Origin: Roseburia sp.
GTDB taxonomy: Bacteria > Bacillota_A > Clostridia > Lachnospirales > Lachnospiraceae
Assembly (NCBI GenBank): GCA_019411365.1
Contig: DXQT01000005.1
Location: forward strand, 1 to 64,000
Reading direction: 5' to 3'
DNA length: 64,000 bases
The notes beneath the pieces are model-generated. The model was not told where the DNA came from. It did no database searches and saw only the letters and a list, made by a program, of their open reading frames with translations. Shown piece after piece: positions 20,146-28,693 of this stretch. Each line of letters starts with the position of its first letter. The first letter of the stretch is position 1. A program made the position numbers and the translations under genes.

Positions 20146-20260
20146 AAAAAGCAGCACAGGAATGGAGGGTAGTGTGAAAAATAAGATTTTTCACACGTAA
20201 GATTTGTGCTAACGCACAAACTTGAGATGCGCAAAAAACAGCGCAAGAATGGAGATTATC
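20146..20260 (+). promoter_or_regulatory. crh leader with duplicated ribosome-site module and three hairpins
   Basis: The module AAAAAGCAGCACAGGAATGGAG (20143-20166, truncated here) is repeated as AAAAAACAGCGCAAGAATGGAG just before crh. The first copy has GGAGGG followed by GTG 20173 and an eight-codon open frame (MKNKIFHT, stop at 20197-20199). Stems: GTGTGAAAAAT/ATTTTTCACAC (20172-20182, 20186-20196), TTTGTGC/GCACAAA (20203-20209, 20214-20220) and TGCGC/GCGCA just after. It may be a leader peptide or only a duplication. Confidence 0.5.
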
Positions 20261-20512
20261 ATGAAAAAGGGTGTAGTGGTAAACATGCAAAACGACTTAG
20301 AGGCAAGACCAATTGCGCTTTTAGTGCAGAAGGCAAATCAGTTTTCCAGTCAGATCTATATGGAATCCGGGGATAATAAGAGAGTCAATGTCAAAAGCAT
20401 TATGGGCATGATGAGTATGGCTCTTTTAAATGGAGAAGAGGTTGTGATCGATGCTGAGGGTGAGGACGAAGAGGCTGCAGCTGCGGCAATCGAGGAATTC
20501 CTGACAAAATAA
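20261..20512 (+). CDS. crh: Crh-type HPr paralogue, active-site His replaced by Glu
   Basis: Small regulatory protein of the HPr fold. In HPr the segment GIHARP holds His15, which carries phosphate from PEP; here it reads DLEARP, so residue 15 is Glu and PTS phosphotransfer is impossible. The Ser46 site is intact in VNVKSIMGMMSMAL, so HprK can still modify it. LLVQKANQFSSQIYME is closer to Bacillus Crh (which has Gln15) than to HPr, and the place after whiA is the crh place. Role inferred: P-Ser co-repressor of CcpA. ATG 20261 has GGAG six bases upstream (83 aa). Confidence 0.88.
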   Translation: MKKGVVVNMQNDLEARPIALLVQKANQFSSQIYMESGDNKRVNVKSIMGMMSMALLNGEEVVIDAEGEDEEAAAAAIEEFLTK

Positions 20513-20533
20513 CAGAACAGGTGTAGGGAGCGT

Positions 20534-21436
20534 ATGGAAGAAAAGAAAACATTACTATTTATTTTCAATCCGTTTTCCGGAAAAGCACAGATCAAAAATC
20601 AGCTGATGGATATTGTGGATACCATGGTAAAAGCTGGATATGAGGTAACGATTTACCCGACACAGGCACCGGAAGATGCGATACATAAGGTGGAAGTGGA
20701 CGCAGAGAAATATGATCTTGTTGTATGCAGCGGAGGGGACGGTACACTTGATGAAGTGGTAAGCGGTATTATGCACAAAGGGCTTACCGTGCCTTTGGGA
20801 TATATTCCGGCGGGCAGCACGAATGACTTTGCAACATCACTGGGAATCCCGAAAGATATGGTCAAAGCAGCCGATGCAGCGGTGAATGGAAGAACATTTC
20901 CTTGTGATATTGGTGCATTTAACAATGATTATTTTGTCTATGTGGCAGCGTTTGGTCTTTTTACGGAAGTGTCTTATAAGACAAGCCAGGAGTGGAAAAA
21001 TGTACTTGGACATGCGGCATATATCCTTGAGGGAATGCGCAGTCTGCATGATATCCCGTCTTTCACTATGCAGGTAGAGTACAATAATGTGCGGATCCAG
21101 GATGAATTTATCTATGGAATGATCAGCAATTCCACATCGGTGGGTGGATTTAAGGGAATGACCGGAAAAGATGTGCTTTTAGACGATGGCGTGTTTGAGG
21201 TTACCCTGATCAAAAAACCACGCAATCCGATTGAACTCAACGAGATTATTGCATCACTCATCAATCTGGTGGATGATACGGATATGATCTATTCGTTTAA
21301 GTCAGATGAAGTAGAGTTCATGGCAAGAGAGGAAGTTCCTTGGACATTGGACGGGGAATTTGGCGGAGCGCATGAGGAAGTTATCGTAAAAAATATCTGC
21401 CGTGCTGTCGATATTATGGTTCCGGCAAACAAATGA
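20534..21436 (+). CDS. YegS/DagK-family lipid kinase
   Basis: Predicted diacylglycerol or related lipid kinase acting at the inner membrane face. The N-terminal DAGK catalytic domain shows NPFSGKAQ near residue 14, the nucleotide-binding SGGDGTLDEVVSG near 66-78 and GYIPAGSTNDFATSLG near 92-107; the C-terminal beta-sandwich ends at residue 300 with the conserved DGEFGG motif. Length fits YegS/BmrU. It starts 21 bases after crh, so it could be read through from the crh transcript. Substrate is not decided by sequence. Confidence 0.92.
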   Translation: MEEKKTLLFIFNPFSGKAQIKNQLMDIVDTMVKAGYEVTIYPTQAPEDAIHKVEVDAEKYDLVVCSGGDGTLDEVVSGIMHKGLTVPLGYIPAGSTNDFATSLGIPKDMVKAADAAVNGRTFPCDIGAFNNDYFVYVAAFGLFTEVSYKTSQEWKNVLGHAAYILEGMRSLHDIPSFTMQVEYNNVRIQDEFIYGMISNSTSVGGFKGMTGKDVLLDDGVFEVTLIKKPRNPIELNEIIASLINLVDDTDMIYSFKSDEVEFMAREEVPWTLDGEFGGAHEEVIVKNICRAVDIMVPANK

Positions 21437-21482
21437 GAAAGATTGTTATAAATTTAACTTTATTTTTTGAAAGAAGTAATAT

Positions 21483-21488
21483 ATAATA
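21483..21488 (+). promoter_or_regulatory. Probable fba -10 box
   Basis: TATAAT at 21483-21488, 40 bases before the fba start, in an AT-rich gap after the lipid kinase gene. The -35 region (about 21460-21465) is poor. A strong GGAGGAATAGC ribosome site follows before the ATG. Confidence 0.5.
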
Positions 21489-21528
21489 CCCATAGGGTAA
21501 AAATATTAATTTTATGGAGGAATAGCAT

Positions 21529-22395
21529 ATGTTAGTATCTGCAAAAGAAATGTTAGACAAAGCAAAAGCTGGTCACTATGCAGTTGGTCAGTTCAACATT
21601 AACAACCTGGAGTGGACAAAATCTGTTCTGCTTACAGCAGAGGAGTTAAGATCCCCGGTTATCTTAGGTGTTTCTGAAGGCGCTGGAAAATATATGACAG
21701 GTTTCGGTACTGTAGCAGCTATGGTAAAAGCTATGCATGATGAGTTAGGCATCACAGTTCCGGTTGCATTACACTTAGATCATGGTACCTACGAAGGATG
21801 CTATAAATGTATCAAAGCAGGATTCACATCCATCATGTTCGACGGATCTCATTACCCAATCGATGAGAACGTTGAGAAAACCAAAGAGCTCGTATCCGTT
21901 GCCCATGCAATGGGAATGTCCATCGAGGCAGAAGTTGGTTCTATCGGTGGTGAGGAAGACGGAGTTGTAGGTATGGGCGAGTGCGCTGATCCGGAAGAGT
22001 GCAAGAGAGTTGCAGATCTTGGCGTGGACATGCTTGCAGCAGGCATCGGTAACATCCATGGTAAATATCCGGCAAACTGGAAAGGATTAAGCTTCGAGAC
22101 TCTTGATTCTATCCAGAAATTAACAGGCCAGATGCCGTTAGTACTTCACGGAGGTACAGGTATTCCGGAAGACATGATCAAGAAAGCAATCTCCCTTGGA
22201 GTAGCTAAGATCAACGTTAACACAGAGTGCCAGTTATCTTTCGCAGATGCTACACGTAAATATATCGAAGCTGGTAAAGATTTAGAGGGTAAAGGATTTG
22301 ATCCGCGTAAATTATTAGCTCCGGGTGCAGAAGCTATCAAAGCTACTGTAAAAGAGAAAATGGAACTGTTCGGTTCTGTTGGCAAAGCTGAATAA
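21529..22395 (+). CDS. fba: Fructose-1,6-bisphosphate aldolase, class II
   Basis: Zinc enzyme of glycolysis that splits fructose bisphosphate to DHAP and glyceraldehyde 3-phosphate. The start MLVSAKEMLDKAKAGHYAVGQFN is typical. LHLDHG (about 80-85) gives the first zinc His, GSIGGEEDGV follows near 138, and the later His ligands lie in GNIHGKYP and VLHGGTGIP; DGSHYP is also present. The 288-residue length is normal. Codon use looks strongly biased, as expected for an abundant protein. Monocistronic, with a long gap downstream. Confidence 0.97.
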   Translation: MLVSAKEMLDKAKAGHYAVGQFNINNLEWTKSVLLTAEELRSPVILGVSEGAGKYMTGFGTVAAMVKAMHDELGITVPVALHLDHGTYEGCYKCIKAGFTSIMFDGSHYPIDENVEKTKELVSVAHAMGMSIEAEVGSIGGEEDGVVGMGECADPEECKRVADLGVDMLAAGIGNIHGKYPANWKGLSFETLDSIQKLTGQMPLVLHGGTGIPEDMIKKAISLGVAKINVNTECQLSFADATRKYIEAGKDLEGKGFDPRKLLAPGAEAIKATVKEKMELFGSVGKAE

Positions 22396-22540
22396 TATTG
22401 TCGCACAGACGGAAGTCCACTTTCCATAATGTTATATTTAACAAAGATTTCAGACTTTACATGAATTTATTGTTCAATATAGCAAAATGATAAAAAAGTA
22501 AAATTTTTCTCTTGCATTTTGGAGAGAAAAGTATTATCTT

Positions 22541-22607
22541 AAGTTCAACAAAACAAATGTGAGAGATGAACAAGGGCGTTCCAAGTAGCTTGGAATGCTC
22601 TTTTTTT
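22541..22607 (+). ncRNA. Candidate short terminated transcript upstream of glnN
   Basis: A TATTAT -10 (22532-22537, weak -35) precedes a roughly 65-base stretch in which GTTCA (22543-22547) can pair with TGAAC (22567-22571). It ends in a strong intrinsic terminator, GGGCGTTCCAAG/CTTGGAATGCTC with loop TAG and seven T (22574-22607). A new promoter for glnN follows. It may be a small RNA or an attenuated leader; I do not recognise a glutamine riboswitch. Confidence 0.4.
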
Positions 22608-22660
22608 GTAAGAAGTTGTCACACAATTTCTCATAAAAGCCATATAGGAGAAATTTCTTA

Positions 22661-22689
22661 CTGACATTCATCCACTTTCAAGGTACAAT
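22661..22689 (+). promoter_or_regulatory. Probable glnN promoter
   Basis: CTGACA (22661-22666) and TACAAT (22684-22689) are exactly 17 bases apart, downstream of the terminator at 22574-22607. The resulting leader of about 85 bases contains an imperfect stem GTCT/AGAC (about 22741-22757) before the ribosome site. Confidence 0.6.
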
Positions 22690-22782
22690 AAGAAATGAGA
22701 ATTTAAGATCTCTTACATTTGTTCAAAAAAGCAGGGAATAGTCTCAGGGGATTAGACCGGTGAAGAAGAAAGGATGTAGAAC

Positions 22783-24903
22783 ATGAGCGAAACAGGATAC
22801 TTAAATGTAGCAGAGATTTTTGGCGAGAACGTATTCAATGATGCAGTGATGCAGGAGCGTCTGCCAAAGAAGGTTTACAAGAAGTTAAAGGAAGTAATTC
22901 AGGAAGGTCGCGAGTTAGACCTTGAAACAGCAGATGTTGTTGCGCATGAGATGAAAGAATGGGCAATCGAAAAAGGTGCAACACATTATACTCACTGGTT
23001 CCAGCCGCTGACCGGAGTAACAGCAGAGAAACATGATTCATTCATTACAGCACCGATGGAGAATGGCAAGGTACTAATGAGCTTTTCCGGTAAAGAACTG
23101 ATCAAAGGTGAGCCGGATGCATCTTCTTTCCCATCCGGTGGTTTAAGAGCTACATTCGAGGCAAGAGGATATACAGCCTGGGATTGTACCTCACCGGCAT
23201 TTGTAAGACAGGATGCAGCAGGCGCAACACTTTGTATCCCAACAGCTTTCTGTTCTTACACAGGAGAAGCACTCGATCAGAAAACACCGCTTCTTCGTTC
23301 CATGGAAGCTATCAATGAGCAGGCATTACGTCTTGTAAGATTATTCGGTAATACGACATCAAAGAGAGTTACTCCTTCTGTTGGACCGGAGCAGGAGTAC
23401 TTCATCGTAGACAGACAGAAATATTTACAGAGAAAAGACCTTATCTTTACCGGTCGTACTTTATTCGGTGCAATGCCTCCAAAAGGTCAGGAGATGGACG
23501 ATCATTACTTCGGTGCAATCCGTGAGAGAATCGCAGCATTCATGAAGGATGTAAACGAAGAACTCTGGAAATTAGGTGTCAGCGCAAAGACACAGCACAA
23601 CGAAGTTGCACCTGCACAGCATGAGTTAGCTCCGATCTACGCACAGGCTAACATTGCAGTAGACCACAACCAGTTGGTAATGGAGACATTAAAGAAAGTA
23701 GCCGGACGTCATGGCTTACAGTGCCTGCTTCATGAAAAACCATTTGCAGGTGTCAATGGTTCTGGTAAACATAACAACTGGTCAATTACAACGGATGATG
23801 GAATCAACCTGTTAGAGCCAGGCAAGACACCTCATGAGAATGTACAGTTCTTATTAGTACTTACCTGTATCTTAAAAGCAGTTGACAAACATGCAGATCT
23901 TTTAAGAGAGTCCGCAGCAGATGTCGGAAACGACCACAGATTAGGAGCAAACGAGGCACCGCCAGCAATCGTTTCCGTATACTTAGGAGAGCAGCTTCAG
24001 GATGTATTATCACAGCTGATCAGCACAGGCGAAGCTACACACAGTCTTGCTGGACAGAAATTAGAGACAGGTGTTAAGACACTTCCTGATTTTATGAAAG
24101 ATGCGACAGACCGTAACAGAACATCACCGTTTGCATTTACCGGTAATAAATTTGAATTCCGTATGGTAGGTTCTCAGGATTCTATCGCTCAGCCGAACGT
24201 TGTATTAAATACAATCGTTGCAGAGGCATTTGCAGAGGCATGTGATGTTCTTGAAAAAGCAGATGATTTTGATATGGCAGTACATGATCTGATCAAAGAA
24301 TATGCAACAGAGCATCAGAGAATCGTATTCAACGGAAACGGTTATTCCGATGAGTGGGTAGCAGAAGCTGAGAGACGCGGACTTCCAAATATCCGTTCCA
24401 TGGTAGATGCGATCCCTGCATTAAATACAGAGAAATCTGTGAAATTATTTGAAAAATTCAAAGTATTTACAAAGGCAGAGTTAGACTCCCGTGTTGAGAT
24501 CGAGTATGAGACATACTCAAAAGAGATTAACATCGAGGCAAGAGCTGCAATCGATATCGCAACTAAACAGATTATTCCGGCTGTTATCAAATACACAACC
24601 GTACTTGCTGAGTCTATTACTTCTGTAAAAGCAGCATGTGGTGCGGATGTCAGCGCTCAGACAGAGATCCTGACACAGGTTTCCTCTTTACTGGCTGATT
24701 CCAAGAAGGCACTGGCAAAATTACAGGAAGTAACGGAAAAAGCTGCAGAGATGGAAGAAGGCAGAGATCAGGCTGTATACTACAGAGATGAAGTTAAGAC
24801 GGCAATGGATGAGTTAAGAGCACCGATTGATAAACTTGAAATGTTAGTTGACAAATCTATGTGGCCAATGCCATCTTATGGCGATCTGTTATTTGAGGTA
24901 TAA
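22783..24903 (+). CDS. glnN: Glutamine synthetase type III
   Basis: Makes glutamine from glutamate, ammonia and ATP; a large dodecameric cytosolic enzyme. At 706 residues it is the GSIII (GlnN) type, not the 440-470 residue GSI. Motifs: [11 protein letters not shown] (metal-binding Glu region, about 204-214), [13 protein letters not shown] (about 268-280), [12 protein letters not shown] (about 325-336) and the acidic [17 protein letters not shown] segment near 380. It heads the nitrogen block with glnB and amtB, implying control by nitrogen supply. Confidence 0.97.
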   Translation: MSETGYLNVAEIFGENVFNDAVMQERLPKKVYKKLKEVIQEGRELDLETADVVAHEMKEWAIEKGATHYTHWFQPLTGVTAEKHDSFITAPMENGKVLMSFSGKELIKGEPDASSFPSGGLRATFEARGYTAWDCTSPAFVRQDAAGATLCIPTAFCSYTGEALDQKTPLLRSMEAINEQALRLVRLFGNTTSKRVTPSVGPEQEYFIVDRQKYLQRKDLIFTGRTLFGAMPPKGQEMDDHYFGAIRERIAAFMKDVNEELWKLGVSAKTQHNEVAPAQHELAPIYAQANIAVDHNQLVMETLKKVAGRHGLQCLLHEKPFAGVNGSGKHNNWSITTDDGINLLEPGKTPHENVQFLLVLTCILKAVDKHADLLRESAADVGNDHRLGANEAPPAIVSVYLGEQLQDVLSQLISTGEATHSLAGQKLETGVKTLPDFMKDATDRNRTSPFAFTGNKFEFRMVGSQDSIAQPNVVLNTIVAEAFAEACDVLEKADDFDMAVHDLIKEYATEHQRIVFNGNGYSDEWVAEAERRGLPNIRSMVDAIPALNTEKSVKLFEKFKVFTKAELDSRVEIEYETYSKEINIEARAAIDIATKQIIPAVIKYTTVLAESITSVKAACGADVSAQTEILTQVSSLLADSKKALAKLQEVTEKAAEMEEGRDQAVYYRDEVKTAMDELRAPIDKLEMLVDKSMWPMPSYGDLLFEV

Positions 24904-24953
24904 AGATTTTCCGACAATAACGGCAGATATGTAAAAATTAGATTTTGTGTGGA

Positions 24954-24980
24954 AGTGGCAGTAGAAAAATCGCTGCCACT
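24954..24980 (+). promoter_or_regulatory. Hairpin after glnN
   Basis: AGTGGCAG (24954-24961) pairs with CTGCCACT (24973-24980) around an 11-base AT-rich loop, 50 bases after the glnN stop. No T-run follows, so it is a weak terminator, an mRNA-stability stem or a processing site. Confidence 0.4.
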
Positions 24981-24996
24981 ACCGCAGAAATCTGCA

Positions 24997-25119
24997 AAAC
25001 AAGGAGAAAAATCCTCTGCTCCTGCAAAGGCAGTCGCATTTTTCTTCGAAAAACAAGGAGGAAAATCCTCTGCTCGCCAATGGGCTCGCATTTTCCTTCG
25101 GAAAACAAGGAGGATTGGG
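24997..25119 (+). repeat. Tandem ~53-base ribosome-site modules in the glnB leader
   Basis: Two and a third copies of a unit beginning AAACAAGGAGG start at 24997, 25051 and 25103. Each full unit holds AGGAGGAAAATCCTCT, where the ribosome site can pair with the following TCCT, then CGCATTTTCCTTCGG. The last partial copy supplies the glnB ribosome site. The same unit recurs before amtB (25630 and 25684). Unit 2 diverges in its centre. Confidence 0.85.
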
Positions 25120-25458
25120 ATGAAGAAGTTAGAGATTATTATCAAACCTGAAAAATTAGAGGATCTTAAGGCTTTGCTTGACAGTGAAGAAGTAAATGGT
25201 CTTAACATTGTAAATAGCATGGGTTATGGTAATCAGAAGGGTATTATCAAAAATTACCGTGGTGCAGAGTATGCGGTCAATCTATTGCCGAAAATTAAAG
25301 TAGAAACAGTTGTGACAGATGAAGTTGCTCCAAAGCTGATTGACAAGATCGTAGAGCAGATTAATACCGGTCACATCGGTGATGGTAAAATTTTCATGTA
25401 TGAGGTGGAAGACGCGATCCGTATCCGAACAGGCGAGCATGGTGTAGATGCACTGTAA
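25120..25458 (+). CDS. glnB: Nitrogen regulatory protein P-II
   Basis: Trimeric sensor that binds ATP/ADP and 2-oxoglutarate and controls ammonium transport and glutamine synthesis. The 112-residue protein has the expected fold: MKKLEIIIKPEKLEDL start, T-loop with QKG at 39-41 and RGAEY with Tyr51 (the uridylylation position in proteobacteria), and the B/C-loop region TGHIGDGKIFMYEVEDAIRIRTGE. The frame is open back to 24949, but that part is the repeat array; ATG 25120 has AAGGAGG six bases upstream. Adjacent amtB suggests GlnK-like gating of AmtB. Confidence 0.95.
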   Translation: MKKLEIIIKPEKLEDLKALLDSEEVNGLNIVNSMGYGNQKGIIKNYRGAEYAVNLLPKIKVETVVTDEVAPKLIDKIVEQINTGHIGDGKIFMYEVEDAIRIRTGEHGVDAL

Positions 25459-25629
25459 GTTTTTTGGATGAAATGAGGAGTCATCTGAAAAATAAGAAAA
25501 GGATCATGAATATAACATTATGAGAAAAATTGAATCAGGAAGAAATCATTATCAAAGGAGATAATTGTGACACAGGGAGAACCTGGGGTCGTGATTATCT
25601 TTTTTTATTTCTTCGCAAAACAACGAGGA

Positions 25630-25702
25630 AAACAAGGAGGAAAATCCTCTGCTCCTGCAAAGGCAGTCGCATTTTCCTTCGGAAAACAAGGAGGATTTGA
25701 TT
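25630..25702 (+). repeat. Ribosome-site modules in the amtB leader
   Basis: One full copy of the unit seen before glnB starts at 25630 and a partial copy at 25684 carries AAGGAGG (25688-25694), eight bases before the amtB ATG. The full copy is nearly identical to the glnB leader unit at 24997. A GTG at 25567 with AAAGGAG upstream could open a short frame through the repeat, but it runs out of frame into amtB. Confidence 0.85.
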
Positions 25703-26899
25703 ATGGATATGAGTGTATGGTACCTTATGGGTGCAGCGTTAGTATTTTTTATGCAATGTGGATTTGCTATGGTGGAGGCTGGTTTTACCAGATCAAAGAA
25801 TGTTGGTAATATTACGATGAAGAACCTGATGGATTTTTGTATTGGTACAGTAGCATTTTATCTGTTAGGATACAATCTCTTATGTGGAGATGGCGGATTC
25901 GTCGGCTGGGGCTTAAACCCATTTGCTCATTTTGGAGAGACAGACTGGTCCGGATTTGTATTTAACCTGGTATTCTGTGCAACGGCAGCAACGATCGTTT
26001 CCGGAGCAATGGCAGAGCGTACCAAATTTATTACCTATTGTATTTACAGTTTTATTATCAGTTTATGTGTTTATCCGATCGAGGCTCACTGGGTATGGGG
26101 CGGAACACCTTGGCTGACAGATCTTGGATTTACAGATTTTGCAGGTTCTGCATGTATCCATATGGTAGGTGGTATCACCGCTTTCATCGGTGCAGCAATG
26201 TTAGGACCTCGTATTGGTAAATATGACAAAAATGGAAAACCAAGACCAATTCTTGGACACAACATTTTAATCGGTGCACTTGGCGTATTCATTCTCTGGT
26301 TTGGCTGGTATGGATTCAACGGTGCAGCAGCAACCGATACGATGCAGTTATCACAGATCTTTGCTACAACGACTGTTGCTCCTGCAGTAGCAACCTGTAC
26401 AGCAATGATCTATACATGGATCAGAAATGGTAAACCGGATGTTTCAATGTCGTTAAATGGTTCTCTTGCAGGTCTTGTAGCAGTTACTGCTGGCTGTGCA
26501 AATGTAGATGTGATCGGTTCTTTTATTATCGGTGCGATCGCAGGTGTGCTTGTCTGCGTAGCAGTATATTTTGTTGAGGATAAATTAAAAGTAGATGACC
26601 CGGTTGGTGCAGTTGCAGTACATGGCTGTAACGGTATCTGGGGAACAATCGCAGTAGGACTTTTCGATTACAAAGATGGACTGTTCTATGGCGGCGGTGT
26701 TCATCATCTGCTGATCCAGTTACTTGGCATCCTCTGCATCGCGGGTTGGACGATCATTACAATGGGAATCGTATTTACCGTCTTAAAGAAAACGATCGGT
26801 CTCCGTGTAACTGCACAGGAAGAAATTGAGGGACTTGATTCCACTGAGCATGGATTAGAGTCAGGTTATCCGGATTTCGTATCCAGAGAGTTACATTAA
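25703..26899 (+). CDS. amtB: Ammonium transporter
   Basis: Trimeric membrane channel for ammonium/ammonia. The 398-residue protein begins with MDMSVWYLMGAALVFFMQCGFAMVEAG region (first TM; no cleaved signal) and has about eleven hydrophobic helices; conserved pore motifs include GAMAERTKF, HMVGG (with a pore His region), WFGWYGFNG and HGCNGIWG. The upstream TTG is rejected because ATG 25703 has AAGGAGG at eight bases. Downstream of glnB in the same direction, so P-II control is likely. Its terminator is the attachment site of the integrative element. Confidence 0.96.
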   Translation: MDMSVWYLMGAALVFFMQCGFAMVEAGFTRSKNVGNITMKNLMDFCIGTVAFYLLGYNLLCGDGGFVGWGLNPFAHFGETDWSGFVFNLVFCATAATIVSGAMAERTKFITYCIYSFIISLCVYPIEAHWVWGGTPWLTDLGFTDFAGSACIHMVGGITAFIGAAMLGPRIGKYDKNGKPRPILGHNILIGALGVFILWFGWYGFNGAAATDTMQLSQIFATTTVAPAVATCTAMIYTWIRNGKPDVSMSLNGSLAGLVAVTAGCANVDVIGSFIIGAIAGVLVCVAVYFVEDKLKVDDPVGAVAVHGCNGIWGTIAVGLFDYKDGLFYGGGVHHLLIQLLGILCIAGWTIITMGIVFTVLKKTIGLRVTAQEEIEGLDSTEHGLESGYPDFVSRELH

Positions 26900-26937
26900 T
26901 ATGCACTAATCTAATTTGATTAGATTGGTGAAATCTA

Positions 26938-27001
26938 ATCCCCTTAGTTAGTATATACATCAACAGTGAAAACCCCGAAGGTGACTTCGGGGTTTTTGCT
27001 G
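26938..27001 (+). repeat. Left attachment repeat (attL), 64 bp
   Basis: Perfect copy of 36970-37033, offset 10,032 bases. It covers the amtB terminator (hairpin 26971-26994). Sequence diverges on both sides, as expected for the ends of a site-specifically integrated element. Confidence 0.92.
26971..26997 (+). terminator. amtB terminator inside attL
   Basis: AACCCCGAAG pairs with CTTCGGGGTT around GTGA, followed by TTTTT. It is part of the 64-bp attachment repeat. Confidence 0.9.
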
Positions 27002-27089
27002 TCTATATAGGAAAATCAATGGCTGAGAGATTTTTTTGCGTGTGAAAAATTAGAAAAATTCGCTTGTATGAAACTAAAAAAAATGAAGT

Positions 27090-27112
27090 GTCTGGGAATT
27101 TTCTGGGAGTTT
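27090..27112 (+). repeat. Left-end arm-type repeats
   Basis: GTCTGGGAATTT (27090-27101) is followed by the variant TCTGGGAGTTT (27102-27112), the same unit and orientation as the three copies at the right end (36845-36880). Likely integrase or excisionase arm-binding sites. Confidence 0.6.
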
Positions 27113-27122
27113 TTTATAATTC

Positions 27123-27308
27123 TTATTTCCAGTAACGGGAATTTTGAACAAAATCAATTAAATCTGCTTTTTCAATTCGGAAACTTCCTGCGATGATATG
27201 TGCGGGAATTAAATCTTTGTGAATCAAATCTAACATTTTTGATTTGCTGATGTGTAACAGGTCTTGGCACTGCTTACGTGTTAGTAAATCGGGTTCATTT
27301 TTAAACAT
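27123..27308 (-). CDS. Excisionase-like helix-turn-helix protein
   Basis: A 61-residue protein with LLTRKQCQDLLHISKSKMLDLI (split here: helix-turn-helix near residues 8-28) and the RIEKADLIDFVQ wing typical of MerR/excisionase-type HTH_17 domains. It lies just inside the left end of the element next to arm-type repeats, where Xis proteins often bind. Transcribed outward, away from the other genes. A second candidate Xis is upstream of the integrase, so which one directs excision is open. Confidence 0.75.
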   Translation of the reverse strand: MFKNEPDLLTRKQCQDLLHISKSKMLDLIHKDLIPAHIIAGSFRIEKADLIDFVQNSRYWK

Positions 27309-27436
27309 TTTCTGTTGTCTCCTTTGTTTAAATAGTGGTCTATATTGGATGAAATTGTATTAAATAGGTGTTTTGCGGACAAAACGCAAAGTGTGCGACT
27401 GCATTTATATAATATCTATGTGGAAGGAGGCAGAGA

Positions 27437-27538
27437 ATGTGTGATAAGAAGAAAAAGGTTTTAAAAATTATAAATATCGTTATTATCACGTCATACAATT
27501 TATGGCTGATGTTTCGGCGCGAGTTTGAAGATGAGTAA
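27437..27538 (+). CDS. Mini-protein, 33 aa, hydrophobic centre
   Basis: ATG 27437 follows a perfect AAGGAGG with eight bases spacing and opens a 33-codon frame (start MCDKKKKVLKII, end RREFEDE). A Lys-rich start, a hydrophobic stretch of about 16 residues and a charged end suggest a small membrane peptide. No family recognised. The strong ribosome site is the main support. Confidence 0.5.
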   Translation: MCDKKKKVLKIINIVIITSYNLWLMFRREFEDE

Positions 27539-27706
27539 GAGTGATAACGGGTAAACGGGCATAGTGTGAAAGCTATGCCTTATTTTTGTTGGAAAAAGGG
27601 AGATGATAAGTAATTACTTTGAAAATGATTTTGATGAAGCTGAAAAGATGGGCGTGGAATAAATGCTTTTTGATTATGTATATTAGATTTTTATGGAGGA
27701 AAAGAC

Positions 27707-28600
27707 ATGAGTTATCAGGAATTTCAGAAACGAATAAAAAAGATTTTGGAAGAAAAATTTGCAGGAAATGCAGCAGTCATAATAAGTCCGGTATTGAAAA
27801 ATAATGGGATAGAGCGCATTGGTTTGTCGATACAGGGAAATGAAAGCAATGTATGTCCGGTCATATACTTGGAATATTATTACGAGTCATACCAGAGTGG
27901 ACGGGAATTTGATGATATTGTAAAGGAAATAGAAGCAGTGTATCAGAAAAATTGTATTTCAGGTATGGTGGATATGTCATTTTTTAAAGATTGGAGTGTG
28001 GCACAAGGGAAAATCACGTTAAAACTCATAAATTACGAAGAAAATAAGAAACTGTTAGAGCGGTTGCCGCATAGGAAGTTTTTAGATATGGCGATTGTAT
28101 ATCAGTATGTAATGGAAACCGGACAAAAAGAAAGTGCGACAGTGTTGATTAATTATTTTCATATGAAAATCTGGGAAGTACAGGAGCGGGATTTATATGA
28201 GTGTGCCTGTCGGAATTATCGAAAATTAACACCAGTGATGGTAGAAAACATAAAATGTGTGATAGCAGAGCTTTTAGAAGAAAGTATGTTAGATATACCA
28301 CTGGATGAAGGGGAAGATATGGCACCATTGTATGTTGTTACCAATCGGGCAAAACTTAATGGAGCGGCATCTATGGTTTTTATTTCAGAACTAAGAGATA
28401 GTTCGGACGTATTTGAGCAGGATTTATACATATTACCAAGTTCTATTCATGAAGTTCTGGTTCTTCCGGTGCAATATGCAGATATAAAGGAATTAAGATG
28501 GATGGTAAAAGAGGTAAATGGTACATTGCTTCCAGAAGAAAAGTTGTCAGATCAGGTATATCGGTATTGTTGTAAAAGCGGAAAAATTGAGATTGTGTGA
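27707..28600 (+). CDS. DUF5688 family protein
   Basis: A 297-residue soluble protein with no membrane segment. It begins MSYQEFQKRIKKILEEKF and contains ICPVIYLEYYYESYQSGREFDDIV-type sequence near residues 55-75, which I associate with DUF5688, a family frequent on Lachnospiraceae mobile elements. Function unknown; the family occurs in many paralogues on integrative elements. GGAGG precedes ATG 27707 by about eight bases. It is the largest gene of the left operon. Confidence 0.75.
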   Translation: MSYQEFQKRIKKILEEKFAGNAAVIISPVLKNNGIERIGLSIQGNESNVCPVIYLEYYYESYQSGREFDDIVKEIEAVYQKNCISGMVDMSFFKDWSVAQGKITLKLINYEENKKLLERLPHRKFLDMAIVYQYVMETGQKESATVLINYFHMKIWEVQERDLYECACRNYRKLTPVMVENIKCVIAELLEESMLDIPLDEGEDMAPLYVVTNRAKLNGAASMVFISELRDSSDVFEQDLYILPSSIHEVLVLPVQYADIKELRWMVKEVNGTLLPEEKLSDQVYRYCCKSGKIEIV

Positions 28601-28693
28601 AATAAATAATGAAAATTTCAAAGTGATATTTCAAGGAAAAACATGTAAATTTATAGTAGCTTCTCAAGAAATATATCGAGAAATGGCGGTGAT

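Noticed and set aside
19637..20290. 217-codon minus-strand frame over whiA and the crh leader
   Set aside because: Antisense to whiA; its internal peptide repeat only reflects the duplicated DNA module.
22541..22607. Glutamine riboswitch upstream of glnN
   Set aside because: The expected conserved core is not recognisable; only a short stem and a terminator are seen, before a separate promoter.
24997..25702. CRISPR array
   Set aside because: Repeats are ~53 bases, directly abutting, with no unique spacers and no cas genes.
25567..25809. GTG-started frame with AAAGGAG upstream running through the amtB leader repeat
   Set aside because: It overlaps amtB out of frame and its peptide is the translated repeat; a leader peptide is possible but not supported enough to list as a gene.
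27603..27662. 19-codon frame starting MISNYFENDF
   Set aside because: Ribosome site is only one base from the ATG and the product is too short to support.
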